Assembly: GCF_900177765.1 (NCBI RefSeq)
Contig: NZ_FXWI01000001.1
Location: forward strand, 496,001-560,000
DNA: 64,000 nt
DNA from: Agreia sp. VKM Ac-1783
Lineage (GTDB): Bacteria; Actinomycetota; Actinomycetes; Actinomycetales; Microbacteriaceae
Direction of reading: 5' to 3'
The position numbers were made by a program, and so were the translations under genes. Of the stretch, positions 17,259 through 25,159 are shown one piece after another. Under the pieces are notes generated by a model, which was not told the origin of the DNA, made no database searches, and worked only from the letters and a program-made list of their open reading frames with translations. How positions within the stretch are numbered: the first letter of the stretch is position 1; every line of letters starts with the position of its first letter.

Positions 17259-18434
17259 TCAGCTCGCGCGTACGATCGGGTCGAGTCGGATGATGCCGCG
17301 GTACCCATGTGCATCAGCCGGCATCTCGAATGACGCGCCCGCCAGCATGAGGTCGTAGTTCACGCCGTTCGAACCGCCGAGCCCCGCGTTCACGAGGTAC
17401 TGACCGCCGCCCAAGCCTGCGTTAGGGATGCGGAAATTGATCGTGTGACGGCCGACCGTGTTGGGCAGCGGCGGCAGATCGAACGTCGTCATGTCGAAGA
17501 GCTGCATGCCGAGCGGATTCGAGATCGAGAATCCGATTCCCCAATCGGGCTGAGGGTTCACGACGTCGACCACGATCTCGGCCTCGATGTCGGTGCCTCC
17601 GTCGACGGACACGGCGCGCGCGTCCATGCTCACGATCGAATAGGTGTCTGACCGGAGCGCCAACAGGCGCTCCTCGTCGAGCTGCTTCTGACGGTCGGCA
17701 TCGTAGCCGTCGCGAAGCACCTGGATGCCCTTGGCCGGATCGCCGTCGTGGACGACGACGCCCTTTTTGAGCACCAGAACGCGGTCGCAGAGGCTGCCCA
17801 CCTGATCCGACGAGTGACTCACCAGAACGATGGTGCGGCCCTCCCGCTGGAACTGAACGATCTTGCTCATGCACTTGCGCTGGAACGGTTCGTCTCCGAC
17901 GGCCAAGACTTCGTCGACGAGCAGGATGTCGGGATCTACGTGCACGGCGACGGAGAACGCGAGTCGCACGTACATACCCGAGCTGTAGAACTTCACCTGG
18001 GTGTTGATGAAGGCCTCGATGCCGGCGAAGTCGACGATGGAGTCGAAGTGGCGATCGGTCTCGCTTCGGCTGAGCCCGAGAATGGCGGCGTTCAGGTAGA
18101 CGTTCTCTTTGCCCGTCAGATCGGGGTGGAAGCCTGCGCCGAGCTCGAGAAGCGCGGCGACCCGGCCGCGTCGGGAGACCGACCCACGGGTGGGCTCGAT
18201 GATTCCACCGACGATCTTCAGAAGCGTGCTCTTCCCGGAGCCGTTGTGACCGACGAGACCCAGCGTCGAGCCCATGGTCACGTCGAAGTCGACATCTCGA
18301 AGCGCCCAGAAGTCTTTGCGATTCTTGCGGCCCTGGGGCAGGTTGACCAGTCGTTCTTTGATCGACTTATCGGTGTGCATGACGAATCTTTTGGAGACGT
18401 CACGAACCTCGAGGACCGAGGGGAGAGCCGTCAT
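17259..18434 (-). CDS. wzt: ABC polysaccharide exporter, ATP-binding subunit (Wzt-like)
   Basis: This ATPase subunit powers export of a finished lipid-linked polysaccharide across the membrane. Walker A is VGHNGSGKST (residues 61-70), the signature YSSGM is at 150-154, and Walker B plus catalytic glutamate is ILLVDE (170-175). The shortened C-loop and the ALLELGAGFHPDLTGKENVYLN block are typical of polysaccharide exporters. About 150 extra C-terminal residues form a beta-rich domain like Wzt-C, which in other bacteria recognises the non-reducing terminal cap. ATG 18434 (391 residues) was preferred to GTG 18464. Third gene after the permease and pyruvyltransferase. Confidence 0.92.
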   Translation of the reverse strand: MTALPSVLEVRDVSKRFVMHTDKSIKERLVNLPQGRKNRKDFWALRDVDFDVTMGSTLGLVGHNGSGKSTLLKIVGGIIEPTRGSVSRRGRVAALLELGAGFHPDLTGKENVYLNAAILGLSRSETDRHFDSIVDFAGIEAFINTQVKFYSSGMYVRLAFSVAVHVDPDILLVDEVLAVGDEPFQRKCMSKIVQFQREGRTIVLVSHSSDQVGSLCDRVLVLKKGVVVHDGDPAKGIQVLRDGYDADRQKQLDEERLLALRSDTYSIVSMDARAVSVDGGTDIEAEIVVDVVNPQPDWGIGFSISNPLGMQLFDMTTFDLPPLPNTVGRHTINFRIPNAGLGGGQYLVNAGLGGSNGVNYDLMLAGASFEMPADAHGYRGIIRLDPIVRAS

Positions 18435-18497
18435 GCCTGCTGTGCCTTGCTCGGGAGCGTGCACGGGTGCGAGTGAGTATTCATACTGCTCTCGATT

Positions 18498-19757
18498 CTA
18501 CTGGGGGGTGTGCTGAGGGGATGCCGGGCGCCCGAAGACGCGTCGCCAGGCGCGGGCCGCCCTGGTCGCCGCGCGTACCCACCAGGTCGCGGTGAGGCGC
18601 TCGTGCTGCCGTAGGAGTTCGTCGTAGCGGGCAGTGGTGTCGGCGACCTCCGTGCGCAGCTCGTCGACGACGGCATCGAGCTGAGCGACGTGCCGAGTCC
18701 GCTCGGCGAGTTCGCCGAGCGCGAGGTGCCGACGGGCTTCCGAGAGCGCGAGCGCGTGGTCACGGTCGCCGATCACCTTCTCGGCCTGATCGAGCAGAAT
18801 GCTGCTGCGTCGCTCGAGCGAAACCGCTCGCTCGTCGGACGTCTGGATCGGTGGAGGAGCGTTTCGAGAGTGCAGGAATTCGGCGTAGTCATCGAAGGCC
18901 TCGACGACAGCCGCCCGATCCCGTGCGATCGACTCGCTGAAGTCGAACTTCTCGTGCGCGAGGCGCCGCGCTAGCTCCTCGAGCTCGTCGCCCGTGGAGA
19001 CGACGTGTGCGGCCAGGTCGCGGTCCGCGAAGTAGTACTCGACCTTCTTCTGATGGATGGAGGCGAAGGGGACGTTCTGCGAAAACGCGAAGATCGAGGC
19101 GTGCAGTGACGACACGACGGCGTAGTCCAATTGTCCGATGACCGAGTGCAGCTCCAGCGGAGACAGACGCCCCAAGACGATGGCGTCGTCGCGATCGAAG
19201 GGCAACGCGGACATGAACGAGTAGTCCGCGTTGTAGTGGGTGAAGGGCAGAAAGACTTTGCGGCCCGGTATGGCATTGATGATCGATACGAGATCGGGGA
19301 TGAGCCCGAGAGCATGGGGCACGAGATGGATGCCCACCAGCGGCTCGTTCGGGCGAGCGCCGGGGATCTCGAAGCGAGGACTCTCGAGGAGAGTAGTGGA
19401 GCAGGGGAGCACCCGTGCATCGGGGCGAGCCTGCCTCAGAACGTCTGCTTCTATCGTGGATCTCGCGGACACGTATTGGTAGCTGTCGAGGTAGTCCAGG
19501 TGGTCCGCGTCAGTCCAGACACCCGCAGCATGCAGAATATGCCTGCCCTCGGGGCGGAAGGCGTCGTAGAACGCGTCGCCGCGAGGGCGGATCAGTTCCC
19601 CTCCGCCCACGAGCAGAGACGGTTCACCGTGCTCGGCGAAGGGGTCGACGACGGTCGAATCGATACCTCGCTGCTGCAGGAGCTGCGCATTGGCGATTCC
19701 AATGGCGAGGTCGCCCGTGTTCGTGCTGATCGAGTCGAAGAGGAGTCGTGACGTCAC
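18498..19757 (-). CDS. Polysaccharide pyruvyltransferase family protein with C-terminal coiled coil
   Basis: The N-terminal 290 residues match the pyruvyltransferase family, which places pyruvate ketals on sugars using phosphoenolpyruvate: FDSISTNTGDLAIG, LLVGGGELIRP, GIHLVPHALG and VVSSLHASIFAFSQNVPF. The last 130 residues are charged and heptad-like (RSSILLDQAEKVI, TTARYDELLRQHERL), followed by a basic tail, suggesting a coiled coil. GTG 19757 gives 419 residues; the longer frame lies inside the permease gene. Lying between exporter subunits, it may cap or mark the chain before export. Catalytic activity is inferred. Confidence 0.82.
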   Translation of the reverse strand: MTSRLLFDSISTNTGDLAIGIANAQLLQQRGIDSTVVDPFAEHGEPSLLVGGGELIRPRGDAFYDAFRPEGRHILHAAGVWTDADHLDYLDSYQYVSARSTIEADVLRQARPDARVLPCSTTLLESPRFEIPGARPNEPLVGIHLVPHALGLIPDLVSIINAIPGRKVFLPFTHYNADYSFMSALPFDRDDAIVLGRLSPLELHSVIGQLDYAVVSSLHASIFAFSQNVPFASIHQKKVEYYFADRDLAAHVVSTGDELEELARRLAHEKFDFSESIARDRAAVVEAFDDYAEFLHSRNAPPPIQTSDERAVSLERRSSILLDQAEKVIGDRDHALALSEARRHLALGELAERTRHVAQLDAVVDELRTEVADTTARYDELLRQHERLTATWWVRAATRAARAWRRVFGRPASPQHTPQ

Positions 19758-19771
19758 CCGGTGCCGCCCGA

Positions 19772-20692
19772 CTACAGCTCCTGGGCGAAGTTGCCCTGGA
19801 GCCGCGAGAAGACCCTCTGAGCCAGGAACACGAGGACCACGCTGACCGCCAACGCCACGACAAGCCGGATGTCGAGGTCGGCCGGCCAGTGCACGGTGCC
19901 GACGTCGTTCTGTCCGGCGACCCACAGGCCGCGCTGCATGGAGAGGACAGAGAGGGTGATCGGGTTCGCGAGGTAGATCTGCTCGAGGAGATTTCCCTGC
20001 AGAGCTTTGTGTACGAAGCTGAACGAATACACGATGGGGGAGGCCCAGAACAGCACCAGGATGATCACGTCGACGAGGTGCTGGATGTCGCGGAGGTACA
20101 CGTTGATAGCCGACAACAACAGCGCCAGCGCGGTGCTGAAGACGATGAGCACCACCATGCCCATCAGGGCATAGAGAACGGTCCAGCTCAGGGGGACCTC
20201 GCCCAGAATGACCATGGCCGCGAACAAGATAATGAACTGCACCGCGAAGTTGAAGAGAGCGCCGCCGACGGTGCTCAGGGGGAAGATCTCGCGCGGTAGA
20301 TAGACCTTCTTGACCAGCCCCGCATTGCCCACGATCGACGACGTGCCGTTGCCGACCACTTCGGTGAACAGACCCCACGCGGTCAGGCCGATGAAGACGA
20401 AGATGGCGAAGCTCGGAACGCTGCGTGCCGCACCGAGGATCTGGCCGATCGCGAAATAGTAGATGAGCAGCTGGGCGAGCGGCTTGACAAGGCTCCAGAC
20501 GACACCGAGCGAGCTGTCTTTGTATCGGGACTTGAGCTCGCGTCGGGTCAGGAGACCGAGCAACTCCCGGTGGCTCCAGATGTCGAGGATCGATGAGCGC
20601 GTTCCGCGAAAGAAGGTCGTGGTCTGACCGATCGATTCGAAGGGGAGTGACGCGATCCGCTCGGCTCTCGCCTGTACTTCAGCCGCTGACAT
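19772..20692 (-). CDS. wzm: ABC polysaccharide exporter, permease subunit (Wzm-like)
   Basis: This 306-residue ABC-2 type permease forms the channel for polysaccharide export. The cytoplasmic N-terminus leads into the conserved LLGLLTRRELKSRYKDSSLGVVWSL amphipathic region (broken here by the usual interface helix), then six predicted membrane helices. LVKKVYLPREIFPLS is the strongly conserved cytoplasmic loop of this family, and LRDIQHLVDVIILVLFWASPIVY the late membrane block. It is the first gene of the operon with the pyruvyltransferase and ATPase genes, and divergent from the lipoprotein gene. Confidence 0.93.
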   Translation of the reverse strand: MSAAEVQARAERIASLPFESIGQTTTFFRGTRSSILDIWSHRELLGLLTRRELKSRYKDSSLGVVWSLVKPLAQLLIYYFAIGQILGAARSVPSFAIFVFIGLTAWGLFTEVVGNGTSSIVGNAGLVKKVYLPREIFPLSTVGGALFNFAVQFIILFAAMVILGEVPLSWTVLYALMGMVVLIVFSTALALLLSAINVYLRDIQHLVDVIILVLFWASPIVYSFSFVHKALQGNLLEQIYLANPITLSVLSMQRGLWVAGQNDVGTVHWPADLDIRLVVALAVSVVLVFLAQRVFSRLQGNFAQEL

Positions 20693-20782
20693 AAGCTACT
20701 TTCGATGATTCGTCGGGATCAAACCTCGAGTCTAGGCGAGATTCTCGGCGCGGTTGCTGAGTGCAACCAGACGATTGCCCGC

Positions 20783-20878
20783 TATCTTAACAACGTGAGT
20801 ATCGATTCGGGTGAATCGAACACGATTGGGGTGGGGTTCGCGTGCGAGGATATCGTCGGTTCGCGCTCGGGGCCGTAG
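20783..20878 (+). promoter_or_regulatory. Promoter-like hexamer, hairpin and possible leader ORF
   Basis: TATCTT (20783-20788) lies six bases ahead of GTG 20795, which opens a 27-codon frame ending at 20878, past the lipoprotein start at 20842 and in another frame. Just inside it, TCGATTC-GGGT-GAATCGA (20802-20819) is a perfect 7-bp hairpin. This could be an operator, an RNA hairpin or a leaderless leader ORF. The codon pattern alone does not prove translation. Confidence 0.35.
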
Positions 20879-21318
20879 CGGTCTCGCTGGCTGTAGCGCT
20901 GGCGGGCTGTGTGGCGCCCTCCGACGCCCCGGTGACGCCCACGGCGGTGGCTCCATCCACGGGCTCTCCTCTGCCCGACGACCCGTCGACGATCCCGCCC
21001 AAGCCGACAGCATCCGGAATCGTGCCGGCTGTGACGGTGGCCGGCGTCGATGTCGACGGCCTGACCGTGTCTGCGTCGGGCTTCGTCGCCGGCGTCTCCG
21101 AAGACGGCGGCACCTGCTCGTTCGGCTTCACCTCGGATGCGGGGCAGACGGCGTCGGTGAGCAGCACGGGGATCGTCAATGTCGACACGACCTCGTGCGG
21201 ACTCGTGCAACTCCCGATCTCCGACTTCTCGCGAGGGTCGTGGACCGTCGTACTCACCTATACGTCTCTCGCCGCGGGCGACTACGTCTCTGAACCGATC
21301 GAACTGGACATCCCATGA
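20842..21318 (+). CDS. Predicted secreted lipoprotein, unknown function
   Basis: This 158-residue protein has a basic N-terminus, a hydrophobic core and a lipobox LAGC with the lipidation cysteine at residue 23. A Pro/Thr/Ser-rich linker (residues 25-60) leads to one compact domain of about 95 residues with two cysteines, probably an Ig-like beta fold (GSWTVVLTYTSLAAGDYVSEP). GTG 20842 has a GGGGTGGGG purine run upstream. Its stop overlaps the next gene's ATG as ATGA, so the two are probably made together at the cell surface. No known enzyme motif was seen. Confidence 0.75.
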   Translation: MRGYRRFALGAVAVSLAVALAGCVAPSDAPVTPTAVAPSTGSPLPDDPSTIPPKPTASGIVPAVTVAGVDVDGLTVSASGFVAGVSEDGGTCSFGFTSDAGQTASVSSTGIVNVDTTSCGLVQLPISDFSRGSWTVVLTYTSLAAGDYVSEPIELDIP

Positions 21319-23606
21319 AACTCAGAAGCCTCGTCGGGGCACTCGCTATCGTCGCGCTGTCCGCGAGCGGGCTCGTCTTCGCTGCCCCCGTCACGGCTCC
21401 CGTCGTTGCGGCAGAGGCGTCTCAGTTCGATCCCGGAAACATCATCAGCGACGCACAGTTCTTCGACGGCGCGGCAATGGGGCCGAACGAGGTGCAGAAC
21501 TTTCTGATGAGTCAGGTGCCGGTGTGCCGGAGCAACTACGCCTGTCTCACCACCTATCGGCAGAACACGCCGACGATGCCTGCCTCCTCGGGTCGATGCG
21601 ATACCTATCAGGGACGATCCAACGAGACCGCGGCCGACATCATCGCTCGAGTCGGCGCGGCGTGCGGCATCAGCCAGAAGGTCATGCTGGTTCTCCTCGA
21701 GAAGGAGCAGAGCCTCGTCACGTCTGCCACCTCGAGCCAGGGGCGCTTCACCTCGGCCACCGGCATGGGATGCCCCGACACGGCCGCGTGCGATCCTTCC
21801 GTCGCCGGGTTCTTCTACCAGGTCTATTTCGCAGCCCGGCAGTTCAAGATCTATTCGACGTCGCCGAACTCGTTCAACCACGTGGCCGGCCGGGTCAACA
21901 ATGTGCGGTTCCACCCGAACGCGGACTGCGGATCGAGCGCGGTGTACATCGCGAATCAGGCGACCGCTGGCCTCTACAACTACACCCCCTACCAGCCGAA
22001 CGCCGCTGCGTTGGCGAATATGTATGGCACAGGCGACGGATGCAGCGCATACGGAAACCGCAACTTCTGGCGGATCTTCACGGATTGGTTCGGTTCACCG
22101 ACCGCTGGCTCTGCGCTTCTGCGCACCCTCGCGAACCCGCAGGTGTATCTGATCAGCGGAAACCGTAAGTACCCGGTGAACTCCGCCTCGTTCCTCCGTA
22201 TCTACGCTCCCTTGGGTGCCGTGGACTACGTGCAGCAGTCAGTGCTCGATCGGTACTCGACCGCTCAGCCGGCCAACCGTATCTTCCGTGACGAGGGCGG
22301 CAGGCTCTTCTTCACCGACGCTGGCATGAAGCTGCCGTTCTCCACCTGTGGCGATGTCATCGACTACGGAGGCAAATGCGATCCGTCGGGCTTCGTGCAG
22401 CTGACGAGTGCGCAGGCAGCGGCGTTTGCCACAGGACCGACGATCGGACCGGTTCTCGGTACCCGGAGTGGCGGTCGGTACTACATCACCCTCAATACGA
22501 AGCGTGAGATCTCGGATGAACGCGCCCAGGTTGAGGCCTCCATCCCGGCCGGAATGAACGTGTTGACGGACGACGCCGTGTCGGACATGAGCCTGGGCGC
22601 CCCTATCACCCGGGACTCCATCTTCGTGAACCAGCGCGGGGGCGGAAACTACTTCTTCATCTCGGCAGGACAGAAGATGAACATCCTCGGAAGGAGCGAT
22701 GCTCTGGTCGGGCCGGCCGCGATCACGGCCTCTTCGCTGTCATACGAGAGCATCCAGCGGCTTCCCACGTCTTCGACACCCTTCACAGGCATCGTCCGGG
22801 GCGTCGGAATCTCCGTGAGTTCGGTCTTGTCGCCATCGGGCCGGTACGACCTCGTGAACGGTGCGGTGGGATCGACCACTCCCACCACGCCGGTGACCAC
22901 GGACATGCTGTCGGCCTACCCGTACCGTGGCTCCATCTCGCCCGGCTCGTTCGTCACGACGGCGACGGGTGGAGTGGTCTACGCCGTGACGCCGACGGCG
23001 GTTCGCGCGGTTCCCGACTGGGCGACTCTCCTCACGGTGGCACCGTCTGGCAGCCCGACTATTCTGACCGTGACATCCGGATTCGTCGAAGGATCACCGA
23101 GTGCGCCTCCGATTCTGCAGTCGGGCGCGTTGGTCAACTCTCCTTCCACCCCCAACGTCTATCTCGTCAACGGGCTGAACGAGAAGATCGTTCTCGACAG
23201 CTTCGACACGGCGGCGGAAGCCGGCATCAGGGGCTCCGCGGTCGTCGGTGATGGTCAGCTCGCCGCCTATAAAGAGACCGCGGGAGTTCTGGGTTACCGA
23301 CTGACCTGTGGGAGTAAGTCCTACATCTCGGCCGGCGGTTCCATCCACGAGTTGACGGGGGCGCTTCCGGCGGCATACGGCGGTAGTTCTCTGGCGCTGG
23401 ATCCGCTGCTCTGCCAGAGGCTTACTGTCGGCTCGCCGGCGACGCAGTTCATCCACACGAACGAGGGAGCGATCTACCTCGTGTCGAATGGACAGAAGCG
23501 GCACATCCTGAACTACGACACTTACCTCTCGCTCGGAGGCGCGGTCGGATTCCAACACGTGTCAGACGGGTTCAGCGCCACGCTCCCGACCGGAGCGGAT
23601 ATCTAG
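21315..23606 (+). CDS. Large secreted protein with N-terminal cysteine-rich domain and C-terminal repeats
   Basis: This 763-residue protein has a signal peptide (residues 1-33, ending near VVAA). Residues 35-260 contain eight cysteines and the block KVMLVLLEKEQSLVT ... TSATGMGCPD ... FFYQVYFAARQFKIY, found in many actinobacterial surface proteins often labelled hemagglutinin-related; the fold may be lysozyme-like, but that is my inference. From about residue 270 at least eight degenerate repeats occur, each with an aromatic-rich strand, a G-x-K turn and an Ile/Val strand, such as VYLISGNRKYPV and IYLVSNGQKRHIL. They look like a surface-binding beta array. Coupled to the lipoprotein gene and divergent from the ABC exporter. 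Confidence 0.7.
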   Translation: MKLRSLVGALAIVALSASGLVFAAPVTAPVVAAEASQFDPGNIISDAQFFDGAAMGPNEVQNFLMSQVPVCRSNYACLTTYRQNTPTMPASSGRCDTYQGRSNETAADIIARVGAACGISQKVMLVLLEKEQSLVTSATSSQGRFTSATGMGCPDTAACDPSVAGFFYQVYFAARQFKIYSTSPNSFNHVAGRVNNVRFHPNADCGSSAVYIANQATAGLYNYTPYQPNAAALANMYGTGDGCSAYGNRNFWRIFTDWFGSPTAGSALLRTLANPQVYLISGNRKYPVNSASFLRIYAPLGAVDYVQQSVLDRYSTAQPANRIFRDEGGRLFFTDAGMKLPFSTCGDVIDYGGKCDPSGFVQLTSAQAAAFATGPTIGPVLGTRSGGRYYITLNTKREISDERAQVEASIPAGMNVLTDDAVSDMSLGAPITRDSIFVNQRGGGNYFFISAGQKMNILGRSDALVGPAAITASSLSYESIQRLPTSSTPFTGIVRGVGISVSSVLSPSGRYDLVNGAVGSTTPTTPVTTDMLSAYPYRGSISPGSFVTTATGGVVYAVTPTAVRAVPDWATLLTVAPSGSPTILTVTSGFVEGSPSAPPILQSGALVNSPSTPNVYLVNGLNEKIVLDSFDTAAEAGIRGSAVVGDGQLAAYKETAGVLGYRLTCGSKSYISAGGSIHELTGALPAAYGGSSLALDPLLCQRLTVGSPATQFIHTNEGAIYLVSNGQKRHILNYDTYLSLGGAVGFQHVSDGFSATLPTGADI

Positions 23607-23619
23607 AACCGGGAGTGAC

Positions 23620-23675
23620 AAAGACCTCCGGTCGAGGAGGGAGCGGCGCTCCCATTCCTCGGCCGGAGGTCTTTT
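23620..23675 (+). terminator. Rho-independent terminator
   Basis: A perfect 12-bp arm AAAGACCTCCGG (23620-23631) pairs with CCGGAGGTCTTT (23663-23674). An inner stem GGGAGCG/CGCTCCC lies in the loop. The right arm runs into TTTTG. The structure follows the secreted repeat protein by 13 bp and stands between convergent genes, so it may also work on the minus strand. Confidence 0.85.
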
Positions 23676-23734
23676 GTGTATGACTACTGCGATGTCCTCG
23701 AGATCGGCGTGATCGGCCTCCTCTCGGACGCCCG

Positions 23735-25159
23735 TCAGATCGTGAGTGACAACAGAAAGCTGAAGACACCGATCACGATGATGAGCATGGAGACATGTCG
23801 CTTCGTGGACGCGAGCCAGGCGGTACAGAGCAGCATGATCGGCAGCAGGGGAATCGCGTAGCGAGGCGGCAGCGCGAAGTACGACCCAGTGAACGTGGCG
23901 ACAAAAGCGAGGGCCGGGCCCAGGAGCAACACCGAAGCGAGTGCCGCCAAGGCGATGGCACGAATACGCGAACGGTTCTTTGCCACGAGAATGACGCCGA
24001 GCACACCCGTCACGGTCAGCCACGCGACGATGTGCGAGACGGCGATTGTTCCCGCGCCCATCGGCGTGATGCTCGGATCGTACGATGCCTCGCCGAAGAA
24101 TTTGAACGTCTCTCGGAAGATCGCCCCGAGGGTCAGCGGCATCGGCTCCCCGTTCGACCCGCCTACGCCGAGGTCGAGTGCGTTGCGTACGACCAGCCAG
24201 GCGGCCTGGAGGAAGACCGGCAAGGCGAGCATCATTGCCGCGGTCCACAAGCGCCGATCCATCAGGATGCTTCGGATGAGACCCTTCTCTCGCCGGCGTT
24301 CCCAGAAGTTCTCGCCGACGATGCAGAGCATGAACAGCGCTGCCACGCCGACGGCGGCGATGTTCTGGAACTTGATGAGAGCGACGGTGGCGGAGGCTAT
24401 GACGAGGCCCCAGCCGATATTCGATCTGCTCCCGTAATTCACCGCCAGATAGAGAAGTAACGCTCCAGCGGCCAGGGAGGTGCTGTCGGTGCCGATATAG
24501 GTGTTGGCCCAATACGCCTGGACGCTGCCCACCATGAGAAGGGTTACTGCGAAGCCGACCGGATCCGGGATTCTCATGCGTCGCATGGTCAGGAACAGCA
24601 AGACGGCTGCACAAGCCAGCCACAGGGCTCCTACGAATCGCCCGGCGCTGACGAGGTCGACACCGACCCAGGTCAGGGGCTGCGCGAGGGTCCAGGTGGC
24701 TATGAAGTAGAAGGGCGTGTAGATGTCGGCCGAGGTGAAGCCCTCGATCGGATAGTGCTTGTCGAACGCGTGCTCAGAACGATCGCAGAAGTACCGGAGA
24801 GGGTCACCCTGCTGCACGACTCCGTGGCAGGAGTAGTAGTTGCGCGCGAACCAGCCCGTCTCCTCGCCGTGTCTCACGAGGCCCTGCTGAGGCACCTTTG
24901 CCAGATAGTCGATGTAGACGAACTCGTCGATCGGTGAGATGCGATCGTGCTGGGGAACATGCACGATTCCCACGATCAGGCTCGCCAGCACCAGGAGCAC
25001 GGGCGCGATCCACGCGCGCCGACGACTCAGGAATGGCGGAAGACGGGGCGCTCGTCTCTGCAGGAACGTGGGCAGGAGAGCAGACGACACGGGAGCCTTT
25101 CGCGGAGAATGAGCGCGCATACGGGGATCTTCGACGCTCGACGCGCGGACGTCGATCAT
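23735..25159 (-). CDS. Multi-pass membrane protein, possible GT-C glycosyltransferase
   Basis: This 474-residue integral membrane protein has a basic cytoplasmic N-terminus (about 45 residues), then roughly ten hydrophobic helices. After the first helix comes RISPIDEFVYIDY; an acidic pair in the first external loop is a hallmark of GT-C glycosyltransferases and of DUF2142 proteins, so polyprenyl-phosphate-sugar use is possible but unproven. The large external loop that follows has two cysteines (YYSCHG, RYFCDRS). It overlaps the upstream DUF2142-like gene by 4 nt, forming an operon with it and the first O-antigen ligase. Confidence 0.65.
   Translation of the reverse strand: MIDVRASSVEDPRMRAHSPRKAPVSSALLPTFLQRRAPRLPPFLSRRRAWIAPVLLVLASLIVGIVHVPQHDRISPIDEFVYIDYLAKVPQQGLVRHGEETGWFARNYYSCHGVVQQGDPLRYFCDRSEHAFDKHYPIEGFTSADIYTPFYFIATWTLAQPLTWVGVDLVSAGRFVGALWLACAAVLLFLTMRRMRIPDPVGFAVTLLMVGSVQAYWANTYIGTDSTSLAAGALLLYLAVNYGSRSNIGWGLVIASATVALIKFQNIAAVGVAALFMLCIVGENFWERRREKGLIRSILMDRRLWTAAMMLALPVFLQAAWLVVRNALDLGVGGSNGEPMPLTLGAIFRETFKFFGEASYDPSITPMGAGTIAVSHIVAWLTVTGVLGVILVAKNRSRIRAIALAALASVLLLGPALAFVATFTGSYFALPPRYAIPLLPIMLLCTAWLASTKRHVSMLIIVIGVFSFLLSLTI

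Noticed and set aside
17252-17266. CGAGCT/AGCTCG hairpin as a convergent terminator
   Set aside because: The stem is only 6 bp, it lies partly in the coding end of the Wzt-like gene and has no T-tract.
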